A stretch of 17,538 bases of DNA, taken from positions 1 through 17,538 of the forward strand of contig JALVTA010000216.1 of NCBI GenBank assembly GCA_027036095.1, written 5' to 3'. Position numbers and translations under genes: made by a program. Source of the stretch: Thiotrichales bacterium. Lineage in GTDB: Bacteria; Pseudomonadota; Gammaproteobacteria; Thiomicrospirales; Thiomicrospiraceae. Shown here one piece after another: positions 7,003 through 13,913 of the stretch. The notes under the pieces are model-generated. The model did not search any database. It was not told the origin of the DNA and saw only the letters and a list, made by a program, of their open reading frames with translations. Within the stretch, counting starts at the first letter, position 1. Every line of letters begins with the position of its first letter.

Positions 7003-7742
7003 CCCCGGAACAGTTCAAGCGCTATTCCCGCCAGATCATGCTGATGGAGTTCGGGCTGGAGAAGCAGACGCAGCTGCACAACAGCCATGCGGTCATCTTC
7101 GGTCTCGGCGGACTGGGCTCGCCCGCCAGCGTCTATCTCACCGCCGCCGGCGTGGGCCACCTCACCCTGGTGGACTTCGACACCGTGGACGAGAGCAACC
7201 TGCAGCGGCAGATCGTCCACCGGGAGGATCGGGTGGGCGAGAAGAAGGTGGATTCCGCCCGCAGGACGCTGGAAGCGCTCAACCGCTGGACACAGATCGA
7301 CACCTTCGACCGGGTGCCGGACGAGACGGAACTGGCCGCCCTGGTGGAAAACGCCGATGTGGTGCTGGACTGCACCGACAACTTCGATGCCCGTTTCGCC
7401 ATCAATGCCGCCTGTGCGCGGGCGAAGGTGCCGCTGGTCTCCGCCGCCGCCATCCGCTGGGAGGGGCAGCTGTCGGTGTTCGACTTCCGCGACCCGGACT
7501 GCGCCTGCTACCAGTGCCTCTACAAGGACGCCAGCATGGAGGGGATGACCTGCGCAGAAAGCGGCATCATGTCGCCGGTGGTGGGCATGCTGGGCAGCAT
7601 GCAGGCGCTGGAAGCCATCAAGGCGCTCACCGGCCTGCCCACGCTGAAGAACAGGCTGATGCTGGTGGACGGACTGACGCTGGCCTGCCGCACGCTCAAT
7701 CTGCCGAAGGACCCCGCCTGCCCGGTGTGCGCCGGGCGCTGA
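6990..7742 (+). CDS. moeB: Molybdopterin-synthase adenylyltransferase MoeB (HesA/MoeB/ThiF family)
   Basis: This E1-like enzyme adenylates the C-terminal glycine of a sulfur-carrier protein (MoaD for molybdopterin, or ThiS if it acts as ThiF). Length is 250 residues against 249 in E. coli MoeB. The ATP-binding GLGGLG is at 38-43, followed by VDFDTVDESNLQRQ. Asp130 in DCTDN sits at the E. coli position. The structural zinc site is C173-x2-C176 plus C244-x2-C247, and the conserved Cys188 is in TCAESG. The ATG at 6990 lies inside the prmC 3' end. MoeB follows prmC in Pseudomonas too, which supports the name. Some bacteria use one enzyme for both MoaD and ThiS, and no moaD or thiS is present here to decide. 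Its stop codon directly abuts the motB stop codon on the other strand. Confidence 0.92.
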   Translation: MESLTPEQFKRYSRQIMLMEFGLEKQTQLHNSHAVIFGLGGLGSPASVYLTAAGVGHLTLVDFDTVDESNLQRQIVHREDRVGEKKVDSARRTLEALNRWTQIDTFDRVPDETELAALVENADVVLDCTDNFDARFAINAACARAKVPLVSAAAIRWEGQLSVFDFRDPDCACYQCLYKDASMEGMTCAESGIMSPVVGMLGSMQALEAIKALTGLPTLKNRLMLVDGLTLACRTLNLPKDPACPVCAGR

Positions 7743-8501
7743 TCAGGGCGTCCCGCCCGGCTTGACCGGCACCAGCTCGCCGGTCTTCGGGTCCAGCCGG
7801 CGGGTCTTGTCGATGAGAATGACCACCCGCCGGTTCATGGCGCGGCCATATTTTGTGTCATTGGGCGCCACCGGGTCGTTGTCCGCCCGGCCCTGAATGG
7901 TGATCAGCCGCTTGTCCACGTCCATGTCCATGAACACGCGCGCCACCGTGCCGGCCCGGGCGGCCGACAGCTCCCAGTTGGACGGGAACTGAATGTTGCG
8001 GATGGGCACATTGTCGGTGTAGCCGGTGATGACGATGGGATAGGGCCGTCCCGCCATCAGCTCCGCCAGCTTTTCCAGCTCCTCGCGCACCGCATCGCTG
8101 ATGGTAGCCCGCCCCGGCTCGAAGAAGTGGTCGGACTTCAGCGTGATGCGGGTGTATTCGGGCGTGTCCTCAATCTCGATGTTTTTGGGGTCTTTGACGG
8201 CCTTGAGGATCTCCTCCTTCGATACCGGCGGTTTGAGCTCCTCAATGGGCACGATCGCCTCCGTCTGGGGCGTGATCACCGGACGCACGTCCTTCTTCTC
8301 CTCCACCGTGTCCTGCGTGGAGCCCAGGTTCTGCAGCGCCTCGGCAAACAGTGCCCGCTTTTCCGGCTCCACGATGGCCGCCAGCCACATGACCAGAAAG
8401 AAGGCCATCAGCACGGTCATCATGTCGGCCAAGGCGATCTTCCAACTGCCGCCGTGGGCGCCGCCCTCCTCATGCCCGCCGCTGTGCCGCCTGCCACCCA
8501 T
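7743..8501 (-). CDS. motB: Flagellar motor stator protein MotB
   Basis: MotB anchors the flagellar stator to peptidoglycan and carries the proton-accepting aspartate. A short polar N-terminus leads into a single membrane helix, WKIALADMMTVLMAFFLVMW, whose ADM Asp is the proton site. A linker and a C-terminal OmpA-like peptidoglycan-binding domain follow (ITGYTDNVP, NWELSAARA, NRRVVILI). Two starts are possible. The ATG at 8499-8501 lies one base after the motA stop and has a GAGGA Shine-Dalgarno 5 nt upstream, giving 252 residues. An ATG at 8517-8519 would add six residues and overlap motA, but has no good ribosome site. It is cotranscribed with motA. The protein is shorter than E. coli MotB (308), with the C-terminal tail reduced. 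Confidence 0.95.
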   Translation of the reverse strand: MGGRRHSGGHEEGGAHGGSWKIALADMMTVLMAFFLVMWLAAIVEPEKRALFAEALQNLGSTQDTVEEKKDVRPVITPQTEAIVPIEELKPPVSKEEILKAVKDPKNIEIEDTPEYTRITLKSDHFFEPGRATISDAVREELEKLAELMAGRPYPIVITGYTDNVPIRNIQFPSNWELSAARAGTVARVFMDMDVDKRLITIQGRADNDPVAPNDTKYGRAMNRRVVILIDKTRRLDPKTGELVPVKPGGTP

Positions 8502-8502
8502 G

Positions 8503-9357
8503 TCAGTCCTCGTCCTCATCCCCGTCGCCGTCGCGCAGATGCGGCGGGATCAGCTGCCGCCCCATCTCCTGCAGCACCCGCGGCGAGACACCGTGATAGA
8601 AGGCGGTCAGCAGATCGGCCACCGCCTCGAACAGCCCCCGTTCCTGACGGATCATCACCTCCACCGCATGGGTGAACGGCCCCACGATGGCGAAGGCGAA
8701 GAACACCCCCGTGAGCGTGCCCACCAGCGCCGCGCCGATGGCCTCGCCGATTTTGGCCACATCCATGTCGCCGCCCAGCAGGCCCATGGCCAGAATCACC
8801 CCCAGCACCGCCGCCACGATACCGAAACCGGGCAGCCAGTCCGACACCTTTCCGGTTGCCTTGGGCACTTCCGAAAGCAGGTTCATGTAGCGCTCAATCT
8901 GCTCCTGCAGCAGTGTGCGGTAATCCTCGCTCTCCGGCGGATTGAGCAGGATATAGTTCATGTTGCGGGCGATGAAGTCGGTCAGTTCCGGATACTTGAG
9001 CACCTGCGGATGCTCGTTGAAGATGGGACTGTTTTCCGGATCATCCAGATGCGCCTCCAGCGACAGCATGCCCTCCGCACGGGCCAGCCGCGACAGGTCA
9101 TAGATCAGCCCCACCGTGTCCCGGTAGAGCTCGCGCCCGATGCGGTCACTGCCGAAATAGCGCCCCAGCAGCATGAAGGTCTTGCCCCACACGCTCACCG
9201 GTGTCGCCGCCATCCAGGCGCCCAGCGCCATGCCCAGAATGATCACCAGCTCGGACGGATGGAACAGGCTCACCAGCGAGCCGCCTTCCATCAGAAAGCC
9301 GCCGAGCAGGGAGGCAAAGATGAGAACAATGGCAAAAAGCTTGGCTGCGACGTTCAT
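8503..9357 (-). CDS. motA: Flagellar motor stator protein MotA
   Basis: MotA forms the stator ring around MotB and couples ion flow to torque on the flagellar rotor. The 284 residues have four predicted membrane helices: two at the N-terminus (about 5-25 and 34-52) and two after the cytoplasmic domain. The charged residues that contact FliG are present as Arg93 and Glu101 in ARAEGMLSLE, equivalent to E. coli R90 and E98. The channel prolines lie in LPGFGIVAAVLGVI and FAIVGPFTHAVE. The C-terminus is a run of Asp and Glu (DGDGDEDED). The ATG at 9355-9357 is 23 nt after the predicted start of a sigma-54 promoter. It overlaps motB slightly if the longer motB start is used. No other flagellar gene is visible. 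Confidence 0.95.
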   Translation of the reverse strand: MNVAAKLFAIVLIFASLLGGFLMEGGSLVSLFHPSELVIILGMALGAWMAATPVSVWGKTFMLLGRYFGSDRIGRELYRDTVGLIYDLSRLARAEGMLSLEAHLDDPENSPIFNEHPQVLKYPELTDFIARNMNYILLNPPESEDYRTLLQEQIERYMNLLSEVPKATGKVSDWLPGFGIVAAVLGVILAMGLLGGDMDVAKIGEAIGAALVGTLTGVFFAFAIVGPFTHAVEVMIRQERGLFEAVADLLTAFYHGVSPRVLQEMGRQLIPPHLRDGDGDEDED

Positions 9358-9390
9358 GCAGGACTCACAGGTTGATGACCTTCCTCACCA

Positions 9391-9406
9391 AGCAAGGGAT
9401 GTGCCA
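9391..9406 (-). promoter_or_regulatory. Sigma-54 (RpoN) -24/-12 promoter for motA-motB
   Basis: On the minus strand, TGGCAC (9401-9406), five bases and TTGCT (9391-9395) match the sigma-54 consensus with the invariant GG-N10-GC spacing. Transcription should start near 9380, giving a leader of about 23 nt before the motA ATG. The element lies in the 101-bp gap between parC and motA, as expected for a flagellar promoter activated by an RpoN-dependent enhancer-binding protein. No enhancer site was identified. Confidence 0.8.
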
Positions 9407-9458
9407 TCATCCTTTTGAGCGCGACGCAAGATCGATCCCGACGGCAGAAACACCCGCT

Positions 9459-11690
9459 TCAGCCTTCGGGGCGCAGCCAGCACACCGCCTTCAGGGTGCG
9501 CGGCAGCGGCTCGCCCCGCTTGCCCCGCGCCTTCTGCGCCTTTTCCAGCGCGGTGCCTGTCAGGGTTTTGGCATAGTCGCCGGTATCCAGCGTCAGCTTC
9601 TGCCCCGGACGCCAGCGTCCCACGGCGTTGACCTGCGCGTCCTTGTCCAGCTGCATCAGCTTCACCCCCTTGCCTCGGGCCAGCTGCGGCAGCTGAATGG
9701 CCGGGAACAGCAAAAGGCGCGGCTCACTGGAGGCCACCGCCACCCAGTCCTCGTTGGGATCCAGCTTCACCGGCGGCAGGGGGCGGCTGCCGGCGGTCAG
9801 CGTCAGTGCCGCCTTGCCGTTTTTCGTTCTGCTGATCAGCTCGCCGGCGCGGGCCACGAATCCCTGATTGCCGGTACCGGCCAGCAGCAGGCAGTCCTCG
9901 GGCGAAACCAGCGCCAGCCCTACCACCTCGGCCCCCTCCGGCAGGTTGATGCGGCTGGTCACCGGCTCGCCGTGGCCGCGGGCGGACGGCAGACCGTGGA
10001 CTGGCAGGCTGTAGATGCGGCCGGTGGAGTCCAGCAGCAGCACCGTCTGGCGCGTGGTGCCCGCCGCCTGCGCCAGAAAGCCGTCACCCGCCTTATAGCT
10101 CATCTGGACACCGTCCACGTCATGCCCCTTGGCGGCGCGGATCCAGCCCTTTTCCGACAGCACCACCGTCACCGGTTCGCTGGGCAGCAGCTGCTCGGCG
10201 CTGAGCGCCCGGGCCGGCGCCCGCTCCACCAGCGGCGAGCGGCGCGCGTCGCCATAGGTCTCCGCCGCCTGCTCCAGCTCCTTGCGCACCAGCGTCTTGA
10301 GGCGACGCTCACTGCCCAGCGTCTTCTCCAGCCGGTCACGCTCGGCGGCCAGCTCCGCCTGCTCGGTGCGGATCTTCATCTCCTCCAGCCGGGCCAGATG
10401 GCGCAGTCGCAGTTCCAGAATCGCCTCCGCCTGCACCTCGGTCAGGCCGAAGGCCTGCATCAGCGCCGCCTTGGGTTCGTCTTCCTCGCGGATGATGCGG
10501 ATCACCTCGTCAATATTGAGAAAGGCGATCAGCAGGCCGTCGAGCACATGCAGCCGGTCGCGCACCTTCTCCAGCCGGTGCTGCAGGCGCCGGCGCACGG
10601 TTTCGGTGCGGAAGCGCAGCCATTCCTTCAGCAGCCGGTCGAGCGGCTTGACCTGGGGGCGGCCGTCCAGACCGATGACATTGAGGTTGACCCGGTAGCT
10701 GCGCTCCAGATCGGTGGTGGCGAACAGGTGATCCATCACCGCCTCCACGTCCACCCGCCGGCTGCGCAACTCGATCACCAGCCGCACCGGCGCCTCGGCG
10801 TCCGACTCGTCACGCAGATCCGTCACCATTGGCAGCTTCTTCGCCCGCATCTGCTCGGCGATCTGCTCCAGCACCTTGGCCGCTGCGGTCTGGAACGGCA
10901 GCGCGTCGATGACGACCCGCGTGCCCTCCTCCACATGCCAGCGGGCGCGCTGACGCAGGCTGCCCTGTCCGGTCTCATAGAGCTTGAGCAGCTGGTCCTT
11001 CGGCGTGACCACCTCCGCGCCGGTGGGATAGTCCGGCCCCGGCAGATACTCCATCAGCTCGGCCACGGAGAGATTCGGCTTTTCCAGCAGGGCGGTGCAG
11101 GCGGCCACCACCTCGCGCAGATTGTGGGGCGGAATGTCGGTGGCCATGCCCACGGCAATGCCGGAAGTGCCGTTGAGCAGCACATGGGGCACCTGTGCCG
11201 GTAGCACCGCCGGCTCCTTCAGGGTGCCATCGAAGTTGGGCACCCAGTCCACCGTACCCTGGCCCACCTCTTCCAGCAGCAGCTGAGCGAATTTCGACAG
11301 GCGCGCCTCGGTGTAGCGCATGGCGGCGAAGGACTTGGGGTCGTCGATGGAGCCCCAGTTACCCTGCCCGTCGATGAGCGGATAGCGGAAGGAGAAATCC
11401 TGCGCCATGAGTACCATGGCCTCGTAGCAGGCGGCGTCACCATGGGGGTGAAACTTGCCCAGCACATCCCCGACGGTGCGCGCCGATTTCTTGTGCTTGG
11501 CCGACGCGCGCAGACCCAGCTCGCTCATGGCATAAATGATGCGCCGCTGCACCGGCTTGAGCCCGTCGCCGATGTGTGGCAGCGCCCGGTCGAGAATGAC
11601 ATACATGGCGTAGTCCAGATACGCCTTCTCGGCGAAGTCGTCCACCGGACGCTGTTCCACGCCCTCGTAGTTGATGGCCGTCTGTGTCAC
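9459..11690 (-). CDS. parC: DNA topoisomerase IV subunit A
   Basis: ParC is the DNA-cleaving subunit of topoisomerase IV, which decatenates daughter chromosomes with ParE. The 743 residues compare with 752 in E. coli ParC. The winged-helix region and the active-site Tyr126 (AAMRYTEARLS, E. coli Tyr120) are clear. The C-terminal half carries the coiled coil and the reduced beta-pinwheel typical of ParC rather than GyrA, and sequence around the active site follows ParC. The quinolone-determining segment reads HPHGDAACYEAMV: Ala86 occupies the place of E. coli Ser80, while Glu90 (E. coli Glu84) is kept. The start is GTG at 11688-11690, directly abutting the upstream TGA, with GGGAGAAGGA as ribosome site. 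parE is not in the window. It appears cotranscribed with the HMA-domain gene. Confidence 0.96.
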   Translation of the reverse strand: MTQTAINYEGVEQRPVDDFAEKAYLDYAMYVILDRALPHIGDGLKPVQRRIIYAMSELGLRASAKHKKSARTVGDVLGKFHPHGDAACYEAMVLMAQDFSFRYPLIDGQGNWGSIDDPKSFAAMRYTEARLSKFAQLLLEEVGQGTVDWVPNFDGTLKEPAVLPAQVPHVLLNGTSGIAVGMATDIPPHNLREVVAACTALLEKPNLSVAELMEYLPGPDYPTGAEVVTPKDQLLKLYETGQGSLRQRARWHVEEGTRVVIDALPFQTAAAKVLEQIAEQMRAKKLPMVTDLRDESDAEAPVRLVIELRSRRVDVEAVMDHLFATTDLERSYRVNLNVIGLDGRPQVKPLDRLLKEWLRFRTETVRRRLQHRLEKVRDRLHVLDGLLIAFLNIDEVIRIIREEDEPKAALMQAFGLTEVQAEAILELRLRHLARLEEMKIRTEQAELAAERDRLEKTLGSERRLKTLVRKELEQAAETYGDARRSPLVERAPARALSAEQLLPSEPVTVVLSEKGWIRAAKGHDVDGVQMSYKAGDGFLAQAAGTTRQTVLLLDSTGRIYSLPVHGLPSARGHGEPVTSRINLPEGAEVVGLALVSPEDCLLLAGTGNQGFVARAGELISRTKNGKAALTLTAGSRPLPPVKLDPNEDWVAVASSEPRLLLFPAIQLPQLARGKGVKLMQLDKDAQVNAVGRWRPGQKLTLDTGDYAKTLTGTALEKAQKARGKRGEPLPRTLKAVCWLRPEG

Positions 11691-11975
11691 TCAGTCCTTC
11701 TCCCTGTCCAGTCTGCCCACGGCGCAGCTGACGAATGATTTCGCCTTTGCCCCCACCGAGGCCAGGCCCTCCACCGTGCCCCGTTCGGGATAGCCCATCT
11801 GGCGCAGCGCCTCCACCACCGCCGCGCGGCTGTCCGGAGTGCCCTCCACCGTCACCCGCCCAGCCTCAATATCCACCTCCACGCCAGTCACACCCGCCAC
11901 CTCCAGCAGGCGCTTGCGGATGCTGCTGGCGCAGCCGCCGCACTTGATGTTGTCAACCTCGATGACATAAGGCAT
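11691..11975 (-). CDS. Heavy-metal-associated (HMA) domain protein, CopZ-like
   Basis: This small cytoplasmic protein of 94 residues begins with a ferredoxin-like HMA fold that binds a soft metal ion, probably copper(I), through two cysteines (Cys12 and Cys15 in NIKCGGCASSI). The usual GMxCxxC is here NIKCGGC. The fold spans about residues 1-67 (EVDIEAGRVTVEG, then VVEALRQMGYP). A C-terminal tail of roughly 25 residues contains one more Cys (SFVSCAVG). Of two ATGs six bases apart, the inner one (11973-11975) is chosen because GGAGG lies 8 nt upstream of it but only 2 nt from the outer one. The stop codon abuts the parC GTG start, so the two genes should be cotranscribed. No P-type ATPase or metal regulator lies nearby, so metal and partner are unknown. 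Confidence 0.85.
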   Translation of the reverse strand: MPYVIEVDNIKCGGCASSIRKRLLEVAGVTGVEVDIEAGRVTVEGTPDSRAAVVEALRQMGYPERGTVEGLASVGAKAKSFVSCAVGRLDREKD

Positions 11976-12002
11976 ACTCATTCCCTCCCATCTGGAAAGG
12001 TC

Positions 12003-12008
12003 ATTATA
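12003..12008 (-). promoter_or_regulatory. Candidate -10 box for the HMA protein-parC operon
   Basis: A perfect TATAAT on the minus strand lies 27 bp upstream of the preferred HMA-protein start. No good -35 hexamer is found at 15-18 bp and there is no TGn extension. The box also sits directly before the divergent pilZ GTG start, so the two genes share only about 35 bp of control DNA. Confidence 0.35.
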
Positions 12009-12010
12009 CG

Positions 12011-12379
12011 GTGGAAGAAAAACGCCATTCGGCACGCATCGAAACCAACCGTCCGGTCAAGATCATCGGGGGTAACAAGGAGGTGAAAGGGCGGCTGATC
12101 TCGCTCTCGCCCAGTGGTGCCGCAGTGGAAAGCCCCTTGCCGGCCAGAAAGGGCACCCGGCTGCGCTTGGTGTTCGATCTGCCTGCCAAAGACCGCTTCG
12201 CCCAGCTGGACCTGTGGGGGGAGGTGCATCACTCGGCCATCCATGGCGACAACTATCTGCTGGGCCTGAGCTTTACCGAGCCGAAACCTTCTGATCAGGA
12301 AGCCATTCAGGGTTTTATCGACTACGTCAACAAGATCAAATCGCTCAGCCGGCGCGGCAGCGGCAGCTCAATGCTGTAA
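12011..12379 (+). CDS. PilZ domain protein (putative c-di-GMP receptor)
   Basis: This is a 122-residue single-domain protein. The PilZ signature RxxxR is present at Arg5-Arg9 (RHSAR). The second half of the c-di-GMP motif, normally (D/N)xSxxG, reads SLSPSG at 31-36, so Ser replaces the Asp/Asn. A beta-barrel pattern follows (GAAVESPLP, LRLVFDLP, LDLWGEVHHS, NYLLGLSF), ending in a helix (QEAIQGFIDYVNKIK) and a Ser-rich tail. Binding of c-di-GMP is plausible but weakened by the substitution. The start is GTG at 12011; RxxxR lies at the very N-terminus as usual in this family, and AAAGG lies about 11 nt upstream. It is divergent from the HMA gene and its last 12 bases overlap the 3' end of the oxidase gene on the other strand. 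Its target is not evident from context. Confidence 0.88.
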   Translation: MEEKRHSARIETNRPVKIIGGNKEVKGRLISLSPSGAAVESPLPARKGTRLRLVFDLPAKDRFAQLDLWGEVHHSAIHGDNYLLGLSFTEPKPSDQEAIQGFIDYVNKIKSLSRRGSGSSML

Positions 12380-13435
12380 GGGCGGCCGGTAGGGCGCCGG
12401 GTCCAGCGCCGGCGCACGCCCGGCCATGAGATCGACCAGCAGCCGGGCCGAGGCGATGGAGGTGACCACTCCGTTGCGGTAGTGGCCGGCATTGACCCAG
12501 ACACCCTCGGCCACCGACCCGATGTAGGGCACGCTGTCAGCCTTGCCGGGCCGGATGCCCGCCCAGGCATGCACCACTTCGAACATCTCCAGCTCCGGAT
12601 AGCGTTCCAGCGCGAAGGCCTGCAACGAGGCATTCACCTCAGGGTTCACGGTCTTGTCCCACCGGCCCGGCTCCACGGTGGAACCCACCACGATCAGCCC
12701 GTCCCGCCTGGGAATCAGGTAGCGGGATGCTTCCATCACCATGTGGCGCAGAAAACCCGCCGGCGCGTCGATGGCGATCATCTGGCCCCGGACCGGCTCG
12801 ATCTCCAGCTGGGGCAGCAGGCCGTGGCTCCATGCACCGGCCGTGACTACGATCTCCTCCGCCTGCCAGCGGTCCTGCGGCGTGATCACCTGCCGTGCCG
12901 CCACATCGAGCGTCTCCACCGGCGTGTGCTCGATGATCTCCCCGCCCTTGAGCTGCACGGCCTTGATCAACGCCTTCATCAGCCGCGGATTGCGGATGGA
13001 GTTGATTCCGGGCATCCACAGCCCCAGCTGACGCTCCGTACGCAGACGCGGTTCAAACAGCGCCAGCGCCCGGTCATCGAGAATTTCCAGCGCGTAGCCC
13101 CAGTGGGCGCACCACGCCTGCGCCGCCTCCCATTCTTCGCTGTCGAGCATGAGCATGCCTGTGGGAAAGAACTCCGGGTCGATGCCGGTCAGATCCTTCA
13201 GCTCGACGGCCAGCGCTTCGAAGTGGGGCTGAGAGGCTTTCGCCAGCGCATTGACCGCATCCGGGTAGCGCCACGGATACATGGGCGAGAGGATGCCGCC
13301 ACCGGCCCAGCTGGCCTCGCGGCCGCACACATGCCGCTCAAGCAGCGTCACCTGCCGTCCTTCCGCCAGCAGGGTCCAGGCCGTCATCAGACCGCTGATG
13401 CCGCCGCCGACGATGAGCACCTCAGCCGTTTTCAT
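12368..13435 (-). CDS. thiO: FAD-dependent amino acid oxidase, glycine oxidase (ThiO)-like
   Basis: This DAO-family flavoenzyme has 355 residues. ThiO oxidises glycine to the dehydroglycine imine used to build the thiazole of thiamine, and related members oxidise D-amino acids. The N-terminal Rossmann motif VLIVGGGISGL (residues 7-16) with the acidic end of the second strand (LLE, 31-33) binds FAD. The ThiO-type segment EASWAGGGILSP follows, and the C-terminal HAWAGIRPGKADSVPYIG and GHYRNGVVTSIASARLL close the FAD site. The start is the ATG at 13433-13435, inside the lspA 3' end (14-bp overlap), because a longer frame merely runs back through lspA. It is the last gene of ribF-ileS-lspA-thiO. 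Its stop overlaps the pilZ 3' end by 12 bp. No other thi gene is present, so the thiamine role is inferred from family similarity. Confidence 0.85.
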   Translation of the reverse strand: MKTAEVLIVGGGISGLMTAWTLLAEGRQVTLLERHVCGREASWAGGGILSPMYPWRYPDAVNALAKASQPHFEALAVELKDLTGIDPEFFPTGMLMLDSEEWEAAQAWCAHWGYALEILDDRALALFEPRLRTERQLGLWMPGINSIRNPRLMKALIKAVQLKGGEIIEHTPVETLDVAARQVITPQDRWQAEEIVVTAGAWSHGLLPQLEIEPVRGQMIAIDAPAGFLRHMVMEASRYLIPRRDGLIVVGSTVEPGRWDKTVNPEVNASLQAFALERYPELEMFEVVHAWAGIRPGKADSVPYIGSVAEGVWVNAGHYRNGVVTSIASARLLVDLMAGRAPALDPAPYRPPLQH

Positions 13436-13913
13436 CGCTGCGCTTCCGGTTGAGTACGAACTCCTGCCACAGCAGACAGGCCGCCCCCAGGGTAATGGCC
13501 ACATCGGCCACGTTGAAGGTGGCGTAATGCCAGCTGCCGATATAGAAGTCGAAGAAGTCGGTCACCCGCCCCCACAGCAGCCGCTCGACCAGATTGCCCA
13601 GCGCACCGCCCACGATCAGCCACAGACCAGCCGTCTCGCAGCCGAGCCGTGGCGGCAGGCGACGCAGCCACCACAGCATGCCGGCCACCATGGCCAGCGC
13701 CAGCCCGATGAAGACCCAGCGCTGCCAGCCGCCGGCGTCGGCCAGAAAACTGAAGGCCGCACCGGTGTTGTAGTTGAGGGTCAGGTTGAAGTGAGGCAGC
13801 ACCGCCAGCGGCCGACCGAACTCGAGCCACAGATTGGCCGCCCATTTGCTGAGGGCATCCAGCACCAGCACCGCCAGCGCCAGCGGCCAGAAGCGCCAGC
13901 CGCTGTCACGCAA
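13422..13913 (-). CDS. lspA: Lipoprotein signal peptidase (signal peptidase II)
   Basis: This inner-membrane aspartic protease removes the signal peptide from prolipoproteins after lipidation. Length is 163 residues (E. coli 164), with four membrane helices. Family motifs are LDALSKW (Asp19), NYNTGAAFSFL (48-57), GGALGNLVER (102-111), TDFFDF and ATFNVAD. The catalytic pair is Asp119 and Asp137, 18 residues apart as in S. aureus LspA. Glu110 replaces the highly conserved Asp of the GNxxDR motif. No ATG or GTG fits; a TTG at 13911-13913, preceded by GCGAGG about 10 nt upstream, gives the correct N-terminus and overlaps the ileS end by 8 bp. It follows ileS as in most gammaproteobacteria. The TPR lipoprotein elsewhere in the window is a predicted substrate. 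Confidence 0.95.
   Translation of the reverse strand: MRDSGWRFWPLALAVLVLDALSKWAANLWLEFGRPLAVLPHFNLTLNYNTGAAFSFLADAGGWQRWVFIGLALAMVAGMLWWLRRLPPRLGCETAGLWLIVGGALGNLVERLLWGRVTDFFDFYIGSWHYATFNVADVAITLGAACLLWQEFVLNRKRSDENG

Noticed and set aside
9372..11204. 610-codon open frame on the plus strand opposite parC
   Set aside because: It is a coding shadow of parC with low-complexity His/Gln/Arg/Leu composition. It also covers the sigma-54 promoter region and shows no ribosome site or homology.
13436..13504. Longer thiO frame with 23 extra residues
   Set aside because: The extension lies in the lspA coding region and adds a Cys/Gly/Trp-rich peptide ahead of a complete FAD-binding N-terminus.
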